This document shows positions 1 to 7,146 of a stretch of 9,534 nucleotides of DNA, in pieces. The first letter of the stretch is position 1. The number at the start of each line of letters is the position of its first letter. Origin of the DNA: Chitinophagaceae bacterium. Lineage in GTDB: Bacteria; Bacteroidota; Bacteroidia; Chitinophagales; Chitinophagaceae. A program made the translations under genes and the position numbers. The notes beneath the pieces are model-generated. The model saw nothing but the letters and a program-made list of their open reading frames with translations. It was not told where the DNA came from and searched no databases. The DNA is taken from the NCBI GenBank assembly GCA_019454915.1, contig JACFNM010000151.1, positions 1-9,534 on the forward strand, written 5' to 3'.

Positions 1-213
1 GGGCCCAGTTGGCGTATGGTCGTTGAACTCAATAAGGAAACGGACGCCTATGTTGTTTATCCGGGAGGACAATCCGGGAATCCCGGAAGCCCTTACTATG
101 ACTCTTTTTTGGATAAATGGGCCGCAGGAGAATATTATAAGGCCTGGTTTATGAAGCGAGGTATAACGGAAGGGGACCGTTTCGCATGGAAAATGGAATT
201 TACACCGCGCTGA
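1..213 (+). CDS. Penicillin acylase family protein, C-terminal fragment (5' end outside window)
   Basis: This is the last 70 residues of a protein that enters the window already open in frame 1 and ends at TGA 211-213. The fragment begins GPSWRMVVEL and contains PGGQSGNPGSPYYD followed by a W..GEY stretch. This is the C-terminal signature of the beta chain of penicillin acylase (Ntn-hydrolase) proteins, where the GGQSGNP..P.Y segment lies near the end of the polypeptide. Family members are usually secreted to the periplasm, cleave themselves into alpha and beta chains, and hydrolyse amide bonds such as those of acylated amino compounds or acyl-homoserine lactones. The nucleophile Ser and signal peptide would lie upstream and cannot be seen, so activity and substrate are not assignable. 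The next gene starts 38 bp downstream on the same strand and may be co-transcribed. Confidence 0.85.
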   Translation, partial: GPSWRMVVELNKETDAYVVYPGGQSGNPGSPYYDSFLDKWAAGEYYKAWFMKRGITEGDRFAWKMEFTPR

Positions 214-251
214 TAGTTTACATATAGTCGGAAGAAAAATATATTTAAAGC

Positions 252-596
252 ATGAAATTTATTATCGCCATAGTATTGACTGCCCTGGTTAGCTTTTTAG
301 CGGGATTGTACACGCCCTGGTGGACCATTGCCGTAGCCGCTTTTTTAGTGCCGTTTATAATTATTCAGAAACCATATATGGCTTTCCTGGCAGGTTTTAT
401 TGCGATCTTTCTGCTTTGGGGCGGGCTTTCATTCTGGATTAGCTCACAGAATAATCATCTGCTTGCTCATAAGATAGCTGTAGTAATTATAAAATCGGAT
501 GCGCCCTGGCTATTGATTGGATTAACGGCTTTAACAGGAGGCGTAGTAGCGGCTTTTTCCGCGTTGAGCGGCGCCCTCCTGCGGCGACTGCTATAG
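252..596 (+). CDS. Small multi-pass membrane protein of unknown function
   Basis: This encodes a 114-residue, strongly hydrophobic protein. Four membrane segments can be drawn at about residues 2-20, 22-40, 44-65 and 86-109. A short polar loop (SSQNNHLLAHK, about residues 68-78) lies between the third and fourth, and the tail ends in RRLL, suggesting that the C-terminus is cytoplasmic. The start is ATG 252, preceded by an A-rich stretch and no Shine-Dalgarno sequence, as is usual in Bacteroidota. It lies 38 bp after the penicillin acylase stop on the same strand with no terminator between, so the two are probably in one operon. I do not recognise a family or a functional motif. A role in the inner membrane is all that the sequence supports. 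Confidence 0.75.
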   Translation: MKFIIAIVLTALVSFLAGLYTPWWTIAVAAFLVPFIIIQKPYMAFLAGFIAIFLLWGGLSFWISSQNNHLLAHKIAVVIIKSDAPWLLIGLTALTGGVVAAFSALSGALLRRLL

Positions 597-628
597 AACG
601 GTCTTTCATTTCTGTTTTTTGACACAGA

Positions 629-636
629 TATCTTTG
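629..636 (+). promoter_or_regulatory. Possible Bacteroidota -7 box (TATCTTTG), upstream copy
   Basis: TATCTTTG at 629-636 matches the Bacteroidota -7 consensus TAnnTTTG exactly. A TTTC at 604-607, 21 bp upstream, is a plausible but imperfect -33 element (consensus TTTG). If used, transcription would begin near 642, inside the inverted repeat at 634-662. It is a candidate second promoter for trhO, weaker than the copy at 673-680 because the implied leader is over 100 nt. Confidence 0.3.
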
Positions 637-662
637 TCCCAATCAAAAAAATATTGGGGCAA
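634..662. promoter_or_regulatory. Inverted repeat between two -7 boxes: candidate operator or weak terminator
   Basis: The arms are 634-643 (TTGTCCCAAT) and 653-662 (ATTGGGGCAA), ten pairs including one G-T, separated by a 9-nt A-rich loop. The repeat begins inside the upstream TATCTTTG box and ends 10 bp before the downstream one, so it covers the -33 region of the downstream promoter. This placement fits an operator for a dimeric regulator. In RNA it would fold as a hairpin and could instead help end transcription from the gene at 252-596, though no clean T-run follows. Confidence 0.35.
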
Positions 663-672
663 TCAATTTCCC

Positions 673-680
673 TATCTTTG
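673..680 (+). promoter_or_regulatory. Likely trhO promoter, -7 box TATCTTTG
   Basis: TATCTTTG at 673-680 is an exact match to the Bacteroidota -7 element TAnnTTTG. The expected start of transcription is near 686-688, giving a leader of about 68 nt before the trhO ATG at 755. The -33 element is poor: the nearest match is ATTG at 653-656 with a 16-bp spacer instead of about 19, which may mean that an activator is needed or the promoter is weak. Confidence 0.45.
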
Positions 681-718
681 CAAGGTTTAAGAAGTTTTGT
701 TCGTCATGCAAACGATCC

Positions 719-738
719 GTTTCATTGAATAATGAAAC
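719..738 (+). promoter_or_regulatory. Perfect 8-bp hairpin in the trhO 5' leader
   Basis: GTTTCATT (719-726), a 4-nt loop GAAT, and AATGAAAC (731-738) form a perfect stem-loop ending 16 nt before the trhO start codon. The stem is A/T-rich, so it is only moderately stable, but it lies where it could affect ribosome access or serve as a protein-binding palindrome in DNA. No T-run follows, so it is not a terminator. Confidence 0.4.
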
Positions 739-754
739 ATAAAATTTCAGGTTT

Positions 755-1792
755 ATGGCAATATTACACAATCGGGTTTCCCAAAAGGAACTGAAGCAGC
801 GATTGCTTCAGGAAACAGAACCGCGCACAACTATTTCCTTTTACAGGTATTTTAGGGTCAATGAGCCGGAGCGGTTCAGAGACGAATTGTACCGGACATT
901 AGCCGCATTGAAGGTCTTTGGCCGGATATATGTGGCGTCTGAGGGTATCAACGCCCAGATCAGCATTCCAACAGCTTATCTGGATATACTGAAGAGATAT
1001 CTGGATTCTTATAATGGTCTTAAAGGATTAAGGCTTAATATAGCGGTGGAAGACGATGGAAAATCCTTCTGGGTTTTAAAGGTAAAAGTGAGAGATAAAA
1101 TAGTAGCAGATGGTATTGATGACCCGGATTTTGATATGAGCAGGAAAGGAAAGTACGTGGACGCAGCAAAAATGAATAAGATGATTGCCGATCCGGATAC
1201 CATCATTATTGATATGCGGAACCACTATGAGTATGAAGTGGGGCATTTTAAGAATGCCATTGAACTGCCCAGCGATACCTTCCGGGAACAATTACCCATG
1301 GCAGTGGAAATGATGCAACCTTACCGGGATAAGAATATTATTATGTACTGCACGGGCGGTATCCGATGTGAAAAGGCAAGCGCTTATATGTTGCATCACG
1401 GCTACGAAAACGTGTATCATCTGGAGGGCGGGATTATCAACTACGCGAAAGAAATTAAAGAACAGCAACTCGACAACGAATTTATCGGGAAAAACTTCGT
1501 ATTCGACGACAGGCTGGGTGAGCGGATATCACGGGAGGTAATTGCTCATTGCCATCAGTGTGGTAAACCCTGCGATCAGCATACCAATTGTAAAAACGAA
1601 GGATGTCATTTGCTTTTCATTCAGTGCGGCGAATGCGCGGTTAAGTACAATGGCTGTTGCAGTGAAGAATGCAGTACCGTGATTCAACTCCCGCCGAAGG
1701 AGCAAAAGGAGCTGAGAAAGGGAAAGAATAAGGGGCAAAATATTTTCAATAAATCCAGGGCGAGACGGATTGAGAAAGTAGGACATCCTTAA
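755..1792 (+). CDS. trhO: tRNA uridine(34) hydroxylase TrhO (YceA/rhodanese family)
   Basis: This is a 345-residue cytoplasmic enzyme of the TrhO/YceA family, which hydroxylates uridine 34 of tRNA with O2 to give 5-hydroxyuridine, the precursor of wobble modifications such as mo5U or cmo5U. The N-terminal part (about 1-110, including [13 protein letters not shown] and [13 protein letters not shown]) is the family's acylphosphatase-like domain. A rhodanese domain follows at about 140-235, with [14 protein letters not shown] and the active loop CTGGIRC, placing the catalytic-type Cys at 199 and a second Cys at 205. The C-terminus has ten cysteines in residues 266-306 (CHQCGKPC to CCSEEC), probably a metal site, then a basic FNKSRARR tail. 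Length and start agree with E. coli TrhO (about 350 residues, beginning MPVLHNR as recalled; here MAILHNR). It is a single gene with its own leader, converging on the helicase downstream. Confidence 0.95.
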   Translation: MAILHNRVSQKELKQRLLQETEPRTTISFYRYFRVNEPERFRDELYRTLAALKVFGRIYVASEGINAQISIPTAYLDILKRYLDSYNGLKGLRLNIAVEDDGKSFWVLKVKVRDKIVADGIDDPDFDMSRKGKYVDAAKMNKMIADPDTIIIDMRNHYEYEVGHFKNAIELPSDTFREQLPMAVEMMQPYRDKNIIMYCTGGIRCEKASAYMLHHGYENVYHLEGGIINYAKEIKEQQLDNEFIGKNFVFDDRLGERISREVIAHCHQCGKPCDQHTNCKNEGCHLLFIQCGECAVKYNGCCSEECSTVIQLPPKEQKELRKGKNKGQNIFNKSRARRIEKVGHP

Positions 1793-1820
1793 CCGAAAAG
1801 AGGCGATAGAAAAGAAGAAA

Positions 1821-4070
1821 TCAAGACGTTGAGAGTTCTTTCTGATACTGTAAATAGGTGATGACTGCTTTTATTTCTCCATAAGAGAATGCGTCTCCTA
1901 ATTTTTCTTTAACCGGCGAGGAGGCTGTTCCGCTGTCCAGTTCCCTGATGGTGTTCTCAATAATCTGCACTTTTTCCGGTGAAACGAGTTCTGTGAGTTT
2001 GATTTCGCCCGTAGGGATAAAATGTGAAAGGTGAGATTCGATAGTGGCCACGGTGAACGCTCTGATATCGGCTATTTCCTGAATCGTTTTTCCCTCTTTG
2101 AACAGTTCCAGGCTGATCTCCCTTGTGCCCGTCTTCCGGCTGTCGCCGGATGCGTTGTTCTTTTTCATCGCGGCATTCCCTTCCGGTGCAGTTTGAGATT
2201 GTCTTATAGCGCTTTGGGTATTTGTCAATAATAGATGAGAGAGTTCGACTCCTTTCATTAACCCCTCGGAAAGAAGGACGGCGCGTGTTATCTCTGAGTT
2301 TTTTCTTGAAAAATCTGTTTTAAGTTCGTCCAGTTCTTTGAGATATTTTTTTGTCCGCTTTTTCACCCTCATCTTTTTGACATGCTCGTCCGTTGAACTG
2401 ATGAGCCTGCCGAGCGATTTACTAAAGTAGTCTTCTGCTGCTTTTACCCGCCCGGATAATTTTTCAAAATTGGTGGCTTCCGATTCAGCGATAAGGAAAT
2501 GCAATTGTTTATGGAATTTGCCGCTGATTTCAATGAGTGATTGCATCTGCAATAGGATAGACTGGATCCATTGAATCGCTTCTGTTTTATCCGGAATCTG
2601 GCGGGATTCGTATGTTTCGTAAAACAGATGAATTTGCCGGTTGAGCCTGGAGAATTCGAATGCTCGGGTTATGGATAGCATGATGTATTCTTTCTCATCC
2701 TGTAACAACTGCGCGCGCAATTCCCCCTCCGATTTCTCGCCCCCGGTAAATTTGAGTATCCGCTCGTCAGTTTGAATAGAGGAGGAAGGGATTTTAGAAT
2801 ATAGCACCAAACCTGATAGTGAGGTAAGTCTGCTCAGCGCTACATAAACCTGTCCCGGTGCAAAAGATGCTCCGGCATCAATGATGGCTTTGGAAAAGGT
2901 CAATCCCTGGCTTTTGTGAATGGTGATTGCCCAGGCGAGCCGGATAGGATATTGGGTGAAAGATCCTAACTCTTCTTCTTCGATGCGCTCTTTTTCTTTG
3001 TTGAACTTATATCGGATGTTTTTCCAGACTTCCTTTTCAATTAATAGTTCTACATCTTCATCCGGAAATCGCACAAAGATTTGTTTATGATCAACGCGGC
3101 TGATGACGCCTATTTTTCCATTATAGAATCTCCTGGAATCTCCTTTGTCATTTCTGGTGAACATGATTTGGGCGCCGGCTTTCAGACGTAGCTTTAATTC
3201 AACGGGTAGAGACCGCTCGTTGAATTCACCGGTTAACTCTCCGTCGAAAGTATACGACTTCCCGGGAAGGTTGTCTAATTCTCTTTTATTGATTTGATCT
3301 GCGCGATAATTATGCGTGGTGAGGGTGATATAGTTTTCATCTTTCGGCGGATTAAAATCCGGCCGGTAATATCGGTGAAGCGCATCCAGGTCGTCCGTAG
3401 AGACAATATTATTCCTGATTTTGTTTAGGATATGGATGAATTCAAATTCATTTTGACGGTATATTTTTTTTAATTCCAGGTAAAGGGGCGGATTATCTCT
3501 TAGCGCCAGCGCTTCGAAAAAGAAAGGGCTGTTGTAAACCGGTTGTAATATTTCCCATTCTTCCTGATTCACAACCGGTGGAAGTTGGAAAAGATCACCG
3601 ATAAACAGTACTTGCACACCTCCGAACGGTGTTTGTTGTTGACGTCTGAAGTGTCGTAAGATGGTATCCACCGCATCTAAGGTATCTGCTCGCAGCATAC
3701 TTACTTCATCAATGATCAGCAATTCCAGTTCCTCAAATAGCTCCCTCTTTGGCCGGCTTATCCTTAAGTGGCTGAAAAGCTTATGCTCGTTGGTAGCCTC
3801 AACATCAACAGGAATTCCCTGCCTGGACGGAAGATAGGGACCAAGGGGTAGCTGAAAAAGTGAGTGAAGGGTGGCGCCTCCCGCATTAATTGCCGCGACT
3901 CCCGTAGGCGCTACGACAGCCATTTTTTTTGTGCAGTTATTCCTAATGTGATGGAGAAAAGTAGTCTTTCCGGTTCCGGCTTTCCCGGTTAAAAAAACGG
4001 AATTATTGGTGTAGCTTATAAATTCGAAAGCAAGCTGAAAATAAGCATTATTCGTGTCCGGTATGTTCAT
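1821..4070 (-). CDS. Pif1/RecD2-like superfamily 1 helicase with C-terminal helix-turn-helix domain
   Basis: From ATG at 4070 this encodes 749 residues. Helicase motifs appear in order: Walker A GKAGTGKT (29-36), motif Ia APTGVAA with TLHSLF (54-72), Walker B LLIIDEVSML (117-126), motif III FIGDLFQLPPV (156-166), and a C-terminal motif region with WAITIHKSQGLTF and QVYVALSRL (about 375-415). This is the Pif1-like ATP-dependent 5'-3' DNA helicase pattern, expected to act on replication forks or DNA secondary structure. Residues about 430-640 are mostly helical and charged and may form a coiled coil. Residues about 645-740 carry LFKEGKTIQEIAD and SHLSHFIPTGEI, recognisable as the helicase-associated HTH_40 type domain seen at the end of some Bacteroidota helicases. 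The frame is also open to TTG 4091 (7 more residues), but ATG 4070 is preferred: it starts the conserved part and a -7 box sits just upstream. The gene is monocistronic, divergent from the PIG-L gene. Confidence 0.88.
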   Translation of the reverse strand: MNIPDTNNAYFQLAFEFISYTNNSVFLTGKAGTGKTTFLHHIRNNCTKKMAVVAPTGVAAINAGGATLHSLFQLPLGPYLPSRQGIPVDVEATNEHKLFSHLRISRPKRELFEELELLIIDEVSMLRADTLDAVDTILRHFRRQQQTPFGGVQVLFIGDLFQLPPVVNQEEWEILQPVYNSPFFFEALALRDNPPLYLELKKIYRQNEFEFIHILNKIRNNIVSTDDLDALHRYYRPDFNPPKDENYITLTTHNYRADQINKRELDNLPGKSYTFDGELTGEFNERSLPVELKLRLKAGAQIMFTRNDKGDSRRFYNGKIGVISRVDHKQIFVRFPDEDVELLIEKEVWKNIRYKFNKEKERIEEEELGSFTQYPIRLAWAITIHKSQGLTFSKAIIDAGASFAPGQVYVALSRLTSLSGLVLYSKIPSSSIQTDERILKFTGGEKSEGELRAQLLQDEKEYIMLSITRAFEFSRLNRQIHLFYETYESRQIPDKTEAIQWIQSILLQMQSLIEISGKFHKQLHFLIAESEATNFEKLSGRVKAAEDYFSKSLGRLISSTDEHVKKMRVKKRTKKYLKELDELKTDFSRKNSEITRAVLLSEGLMKGVELSHLLLTNTQSAIRQSQTAPEGNAAMKKNNASGDSRKTGTREISLELFKEGKTIQEIADIRAFTVATIESHLSHFIPTGEIKLTELVSPEKVQIIENTIRELDSGTASSPVKEKLGDAFSYGEIKAVITYLQYQKELSTS

Positions 4071-4076
4071 GTTTTT

Positions 4077-4084
4077 CAAAGTTA
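4077..4084 (-). promoter_or_regulatory. Candidate helicase promoter, -7 box TAACTTTG (possibly leaderless)
   Basis: Read on the minus strand, 4084 to 4077 is TAACTTTG, an exact fit to TAnnTTTG. Transcription would start about 4-7 nt beyond it, at or immediately before the ATG at 4070, giving a leaderless or near-leaderless mRNA. No good TTTG was found 19-21 bp upstream, so the -33 half is unsupported. Confidence 0.35.
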
Positions 4085-4237
4085 GCGGCAATTTGATTAG
4101 AGCGATCAGGTTTTGGAAACAAAAAGTAAGATACGAATAAAGAATGTTATTTGCTTCAACAGCGTGGTGAAATCATGCCTTTCAATGTGAAGTTTTTTTG
4201 TTGGGATGCCGATAAAATGTAGTGACTGCCGGAGTAG

Positions 4238-4268
4238 TTTACAGGGTAATGACTAAATTTACACTTTG
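4238..4268 (+). promoter_or_regulatory. Candidate promoter of the PIG-L/symporter operon
   Basis: TTTA at 4238-4241 and ACACTTTG at 4261-4268 are separated by 19 bp, the spacing of the Bacteroidota TTTG/TAnnTTTG promoter. Each box deviates from consensus: A for G in the -33 box, and AC for TA at the start of the -7 box. The TTTG of the -7 box is intact. The implied start near 4274 leaves a leader of about 40-50 nt. Confidence 0.35.
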
Positions 4269-4311
4269 CTTGTATAACAGTCAGATAGGGTTTTACTCGT
4301 TATTTGGTTAA

Positions 4312-6879
4312 ATGTTGCACGGTATGAAATCATTTTTCTTTGCTTTACTTTTTCTCTTTTCCTGTTTTTTATCTTATGCCCAAACACCTAAAACGCTCAA
4401 CAGTGCTGAAATTTTACTCCGTTTGAAAAAGTTAAATGTATTGGGGAGTGTATTATATATTGCAGCTCATCCTGACGACGAAAACACACGACTTCTGGCT
4501 TATCTGGCGAACGAAAAATTATACAGAACAGGTTATCTGAGTGTTACCCGTGGCGATGGCGGACAAAATCTGATAGGAGATGAACAGGGAATAGAATTAG
4601 GCTTAATCAGGACTCAGGAGTTATTAGCTGCCAGGCGGATTGACGGGACAGAACAATTTTTTACACGTGGATATGATTTTGGATTTTGCAAGAGTACTGC
4701 TGAGGCTTTGCAGAAATGGGATAAAGAGATAGTACTGAGCGACGTGGTATGGGTGATCAGGAGGTTCCGTCCCGATGTGATTATTACGCGCTTTCCCGAG
4801 GATAGTCGTGCTGGTCATGGCCATCATTCCGCTTCGGCGGTGTTAGCTCATGAAGCTTTTATTGCCGCAGCAGATCCTGATCGATTCCCCGAACAATTTA
4901 GAAAGGGAGTGAAACCCTGGCAGGCAAAGAGGCTGTTGTGGAATACCTTCAATTTTGGCGGGAACAATACCCAGAGTGATGATCAGTTTAAAATTGAAGT
5001 GGGTGGATATAATGCGTTGTTAGGAAAAAGCTATGGAGAGATTGCTGCTGAGAGCCGGAGTCAGCATAAGAGCCAGGGTTTTGGCGTAGCCGCGCAGCGC
5101 GGAGTAGCCTGGGAGTATTTTGTGCCGGTTGTCGGAGAGCGTCCGCGCAAAGATTTGATGGAAGGCGTGGAAACAACCTGGATGAGAACAGGGAATAATG
5201 CGGCGCCTGCTCCCTTAAACATACAGAACAAAGTGAATGATATCATAGGGTCTTTTTCGGCCGCACACCCTGAAAAATCAGCTCCCGCCCTCGTTAACCT
5301 GTACAAGCAGCTTCAGGAAACCAAAGGTTTGAATGATTATTGGCAATCCCGGAAACTAAAAGAGATTGCAGAGCTTGTTGTTGCCTGTTCGGGGCTATAT
5401 TTTGAAGCAACCACACGGGCACCCTATGTGGCAGCGGGCGATTCCTTATCCATAAACATCCAAATTATCAACAGGGGAGGAGTAGCGATATCGGGTAAAG
5501 TTGTCACGCCTTTTGAATATTCAATTCCCGGATCGCTCGAGGTGAACAACCCGGTACAGTTTTCAAAATCACTGTTGGTGCCTGTTGATGCCGCTATTTC
5601 ACAGCCTTACTGGTTGGAAAAGGGATTGGATGGGGCGCATTTTGTAGTGGACAACCAGGAGTTGATAGGGCTGCCCGAGAGTCCCGCAGCCTATTCGGTA
5701 AAATTTTCTCTGAACATTCTTGGTCAGCAGTTTGATTTCTCTACCCCGGTCCGGTACAAACATACAGATCCGGTGCAGGGTGAAGTTTACCAACCTATGC
5801 CCGTTGTTCCCGCTTTATCGCTGACTGAATCGCCGACGTTTATTTTCACCAGGCTTAACCAAAAGCCCGCTGCAGATATAAAGCTGAGCGTAACAGGATT
5901 GTCTTCCACTGTTCAGAAAGCCAGTGTGGACTATTACCAGTATGTGAAACAGAAAAATGAATGGATAAAAAGCCCGGTTTTAGCAGGCCAGTCCCTTTCA
6001 TTGCGGAAGAATGAAGTGGTTAGCTATCTGCTGAATCCCGCGACTTTATTGGAAAGAACTAAAGAAACGGAACTGGGTTTTTATGCAGACCTCAGGTCCG
6101 GTGACAGGGCAACTGCTCAGCAATATACTATGCGTAAGATCGAGTACGGTCATATCCCTGCTATCACTTATTTCTATCCCGGTAAGGTGAAAATCATTAA
6201 CGAAGAGATTAAAACGGTGGGTAAGAAAGTGGGATATATTGTTGGTGCGGGAGATAAGGTACCGGAGGCACTTCAGGAGTTGGGTTATGAAGTGAGTTTT
6301 CTTGGATACCCGGAAATCAGTGGAGGAAATCTGAAAGGCTTTGATGCCATTGTTGTGGGTGTGCGCGCTTATAATGTCAACAAATGGCTGGAAAATGTTT
6401 ATGATGTATTGATGAATTATATAAAAGAGGGCGGTAATCTGGTGATTCAATATAATACCAGTAATTTTATTGGTACCCTCAATTCCAAAATCGGGCCCTA
6501 CCCGTTTGAGGTATCAAGAGGAAGGGTGACGGATGAGAACGCGAAAGTTGACCTGCTGGATGCCGATAATCTTATTTTGAAATGGCCGAATGTGATAGAA
6601 GAAAAAGACTTCGACAACTGGATCCAGGAGAGGGGGCTTTATTTTGTGGGGAAGGCGGATAAATCCTACAAGCACGTTTTTGCGATGAAGGATCCCGGAG
6701 AGGGGCTACAGGATGGCAGTCTGATAGTCTGCAATTATGGGAAGGGACGTTTTATATACACCGGATTATCTTTCTTCCGGCAATTACCTGCCGGAATTGG
6801 CGGTGCATACAGATTATTTGCTAATTTGGTCGCTAATCCTAATTTTTTAAAAACAGATGGCACGGCAAAAAAAGAATGA
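4312..6879 (+). CDS. Secreted multidomain PIG-L (LmbE-like) family deacetylase
   Basis: This is an 855-residue protein (numbered from ATG 4312; ATG 4324, residue 5, gives an equally good signal peptide beginning MKSFFFALL). Cleavage is likely after A23 (SYA-Q), placing the protein in the periplasm or outside. The PIG-L domain spans about 43-200, with zinc-binding AHPDDE at 52-57 and HGHH at 169-172, so both halves of the metal site are intact. These enzymes remove acetyl groups from N-acetylglucosamine-type substrates; the substrate here is not predictable. Residues about 370-480 look like an Ig-like beta sandwich. From about 638 to the end a class I glutamine-amidotransferase/ThuA-like fold is suggested (KVGYIVGAG, FDAIVVGVRAYN, EGGNLVIQYN, GKGRFIYTGL), with no Cys at the expected nucleophile turn, so it is probably non-catalytic. 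It is first in a four-gene chain; its last 23 nt overlap the next gene. Confidence 0.88.
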   Translation: MLHGMKSFFFALLFLFSCFLSYAQTPKTLNSAEILLRLKKLNVLGSVLYIAAHPDDENTRLLAYLANEKLYRTGYLSVTRGDGGQNLIGDEQGIELGLIRTQELLAARRIDGTEQFFTRGYDFGFCKSTAEALQKWDKEIVLSDVVWVIRRFRPDVIITRFPEDSRAGHGHHSASAVLAHEAFIAAADPDRFPEQFRKGVKPWQAKRLLWNTFNFGGNNTQSDDQFKIEVGGYNALLGKSYGEIAAESRSQHKSQGFGVAAQRGVAWEYFVPVVGERPRKDLMEGVETTWMRTGNNAAPAPLNIQNKVNDIIGSFSAAHPEKSAPALVNLYKQLQETKGLNDYWQSRKLKEIAELVVACSGLYFEATTRAPYVAAGDSLSINIQIINRGGVAISGKVVTPFEYSIPGSLEVNNPVQFSKSLLVPVDAAISQPYWLEKGLDGAHFVVDNQELIGLPESPAAYSVKFSLNILGQQFDFSTPVRYKHTDPVQGEVYQPMPVVPALSLTESPTFIFTRLNQKPAADIKLSVTGLSSTVQKASVDYYQYVKQKNEWIKSPVLAGQSLSLRKNEVVSYLLNPATLLERTKETELGFYADLRSGDRATAQQYTMRKIEYGHIPAITYFYPGKVKIINEEIKTVGKKVGYIVGAGDKVPEALQELGYEVSFLGYPEISGGNLKGFDAIVVGVRAYNVNKWLENVYDVLMNYIKEGGNLVIQYNTSNFIGTLNSKIGPYPFEVSRGRVTDENAKVDLLDADNLILKWPNVIEEKDFDNWIQERGLYFVGKADKSYKHVFAMKDPGEGLQDGSLIVCNYGKGRFIYTGLSFFRQLPAGIGGAYRLFANLVANPNFLKTDGTAKKE

Positions 6880-7021
6880 TATCAATAAAAAAGCGGCAAT
6901 AGGCGTAATTGTTGGGGTGGCATTAGGCGTTGCCGTAACCCTGATTTTTAGAAAAGTAGGTTACGGTATTTTGATGGGTATCATAGTGGCCACTTTGCTG
7001 CGGCTATCTTTTAAATCATGA
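6857..7021 (+). CDS. Small 54-residue membrane protein, glycine-rich two-helix hairpin
   Basis: The start is ATG 6857, inside the last 23 nt of the PIG-L gene in another frame; the stop is TGA 7019-7021. The product has a basic hydrophilic head (MARQKKNDINKK), a first membrane helix at about 13-31 with small-residue spacing (G16, G20, G24), a short RKVGYG turn, and a second helix at about 36-50 ending in LRLSFKS. The positive charges predict both ends and the turn lie near membrane faces. The small-xxx-small spacing suggests close helix packing, either within itself or against a partner. I do not recognise a named family. Support for its being real comes from its tight position: it overlaps the gene before and shares an ATGA junction with the gene after. 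It may help assemble or tune the downstream symporter, which is inference. Confidence 0.65.
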   Translation: MARQKKNDINKKAAIGVIVGVALGVAVTLIFRKVGYGILMGIIVATLLRLSFKS

Positions 7022-7146
7022 TTATGGAGAAACCCAATGAACGACCGCCGGTTTTTAAGAGCTGGAGTGGCTGGTATATCCTTGTTATTGGCGTACTGGT
7101 AATACTGATTCTATTATTTAATTCTTTTACCAAATTCTTTTCATGA
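7018..7146 (+). CDS. Small 42-residue single-pass membrane protein
   Basis: ATG 7018 overlaps the previous stop as ATGA, and the stop TGA 7144-7146 overlaps the symporter ATG at 7143 in the same way. ATG 7024 (MEKP) is an alternative start 2 nt after the upstream stop. The protein has a short polar, proline-containing head (EKPNERPPVFKSW), one strongly hydrophobic helix at about residues 19-34, and a tail NSFTKFFS. The aromatic belt (W16, W19, Y20) at one side of the helix and F37, F40 and F41 at the other are typical of a true transmembrane segment. I know no named family for it. Because both of its junctions are 4-nt overlaps within a transporter operon, a role as a small accessory subunit of the symporter is plausible but unproven. 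Confidence 0.62.
   Translation: MIMEKPNERPPVFKSWSGWYILVIGVLVILILLFNSFTKFFS

Noticed and set aside
1793..1820. Expected bidirectional terminator between the convergent trhO and helicase genes
   Set aside because: The 28 bp are purine-rich with no inverted repeat; no terminator can be seen there.
4177..4199. Short TTCA/TGAA stem followed by seven T residues in the divergent intergenic region
   Set aside because: The stem is 4-5 bp and no plus-strand gene ends upstream of it, so a terminator has nothing to serve.
6046..6450. 134-codon minus-strand frame inside the PIG-L gene
   Set aside because: It lies wholly opposite a conserved domain, shows no motif, and has no promoter or neighbours on that strand.
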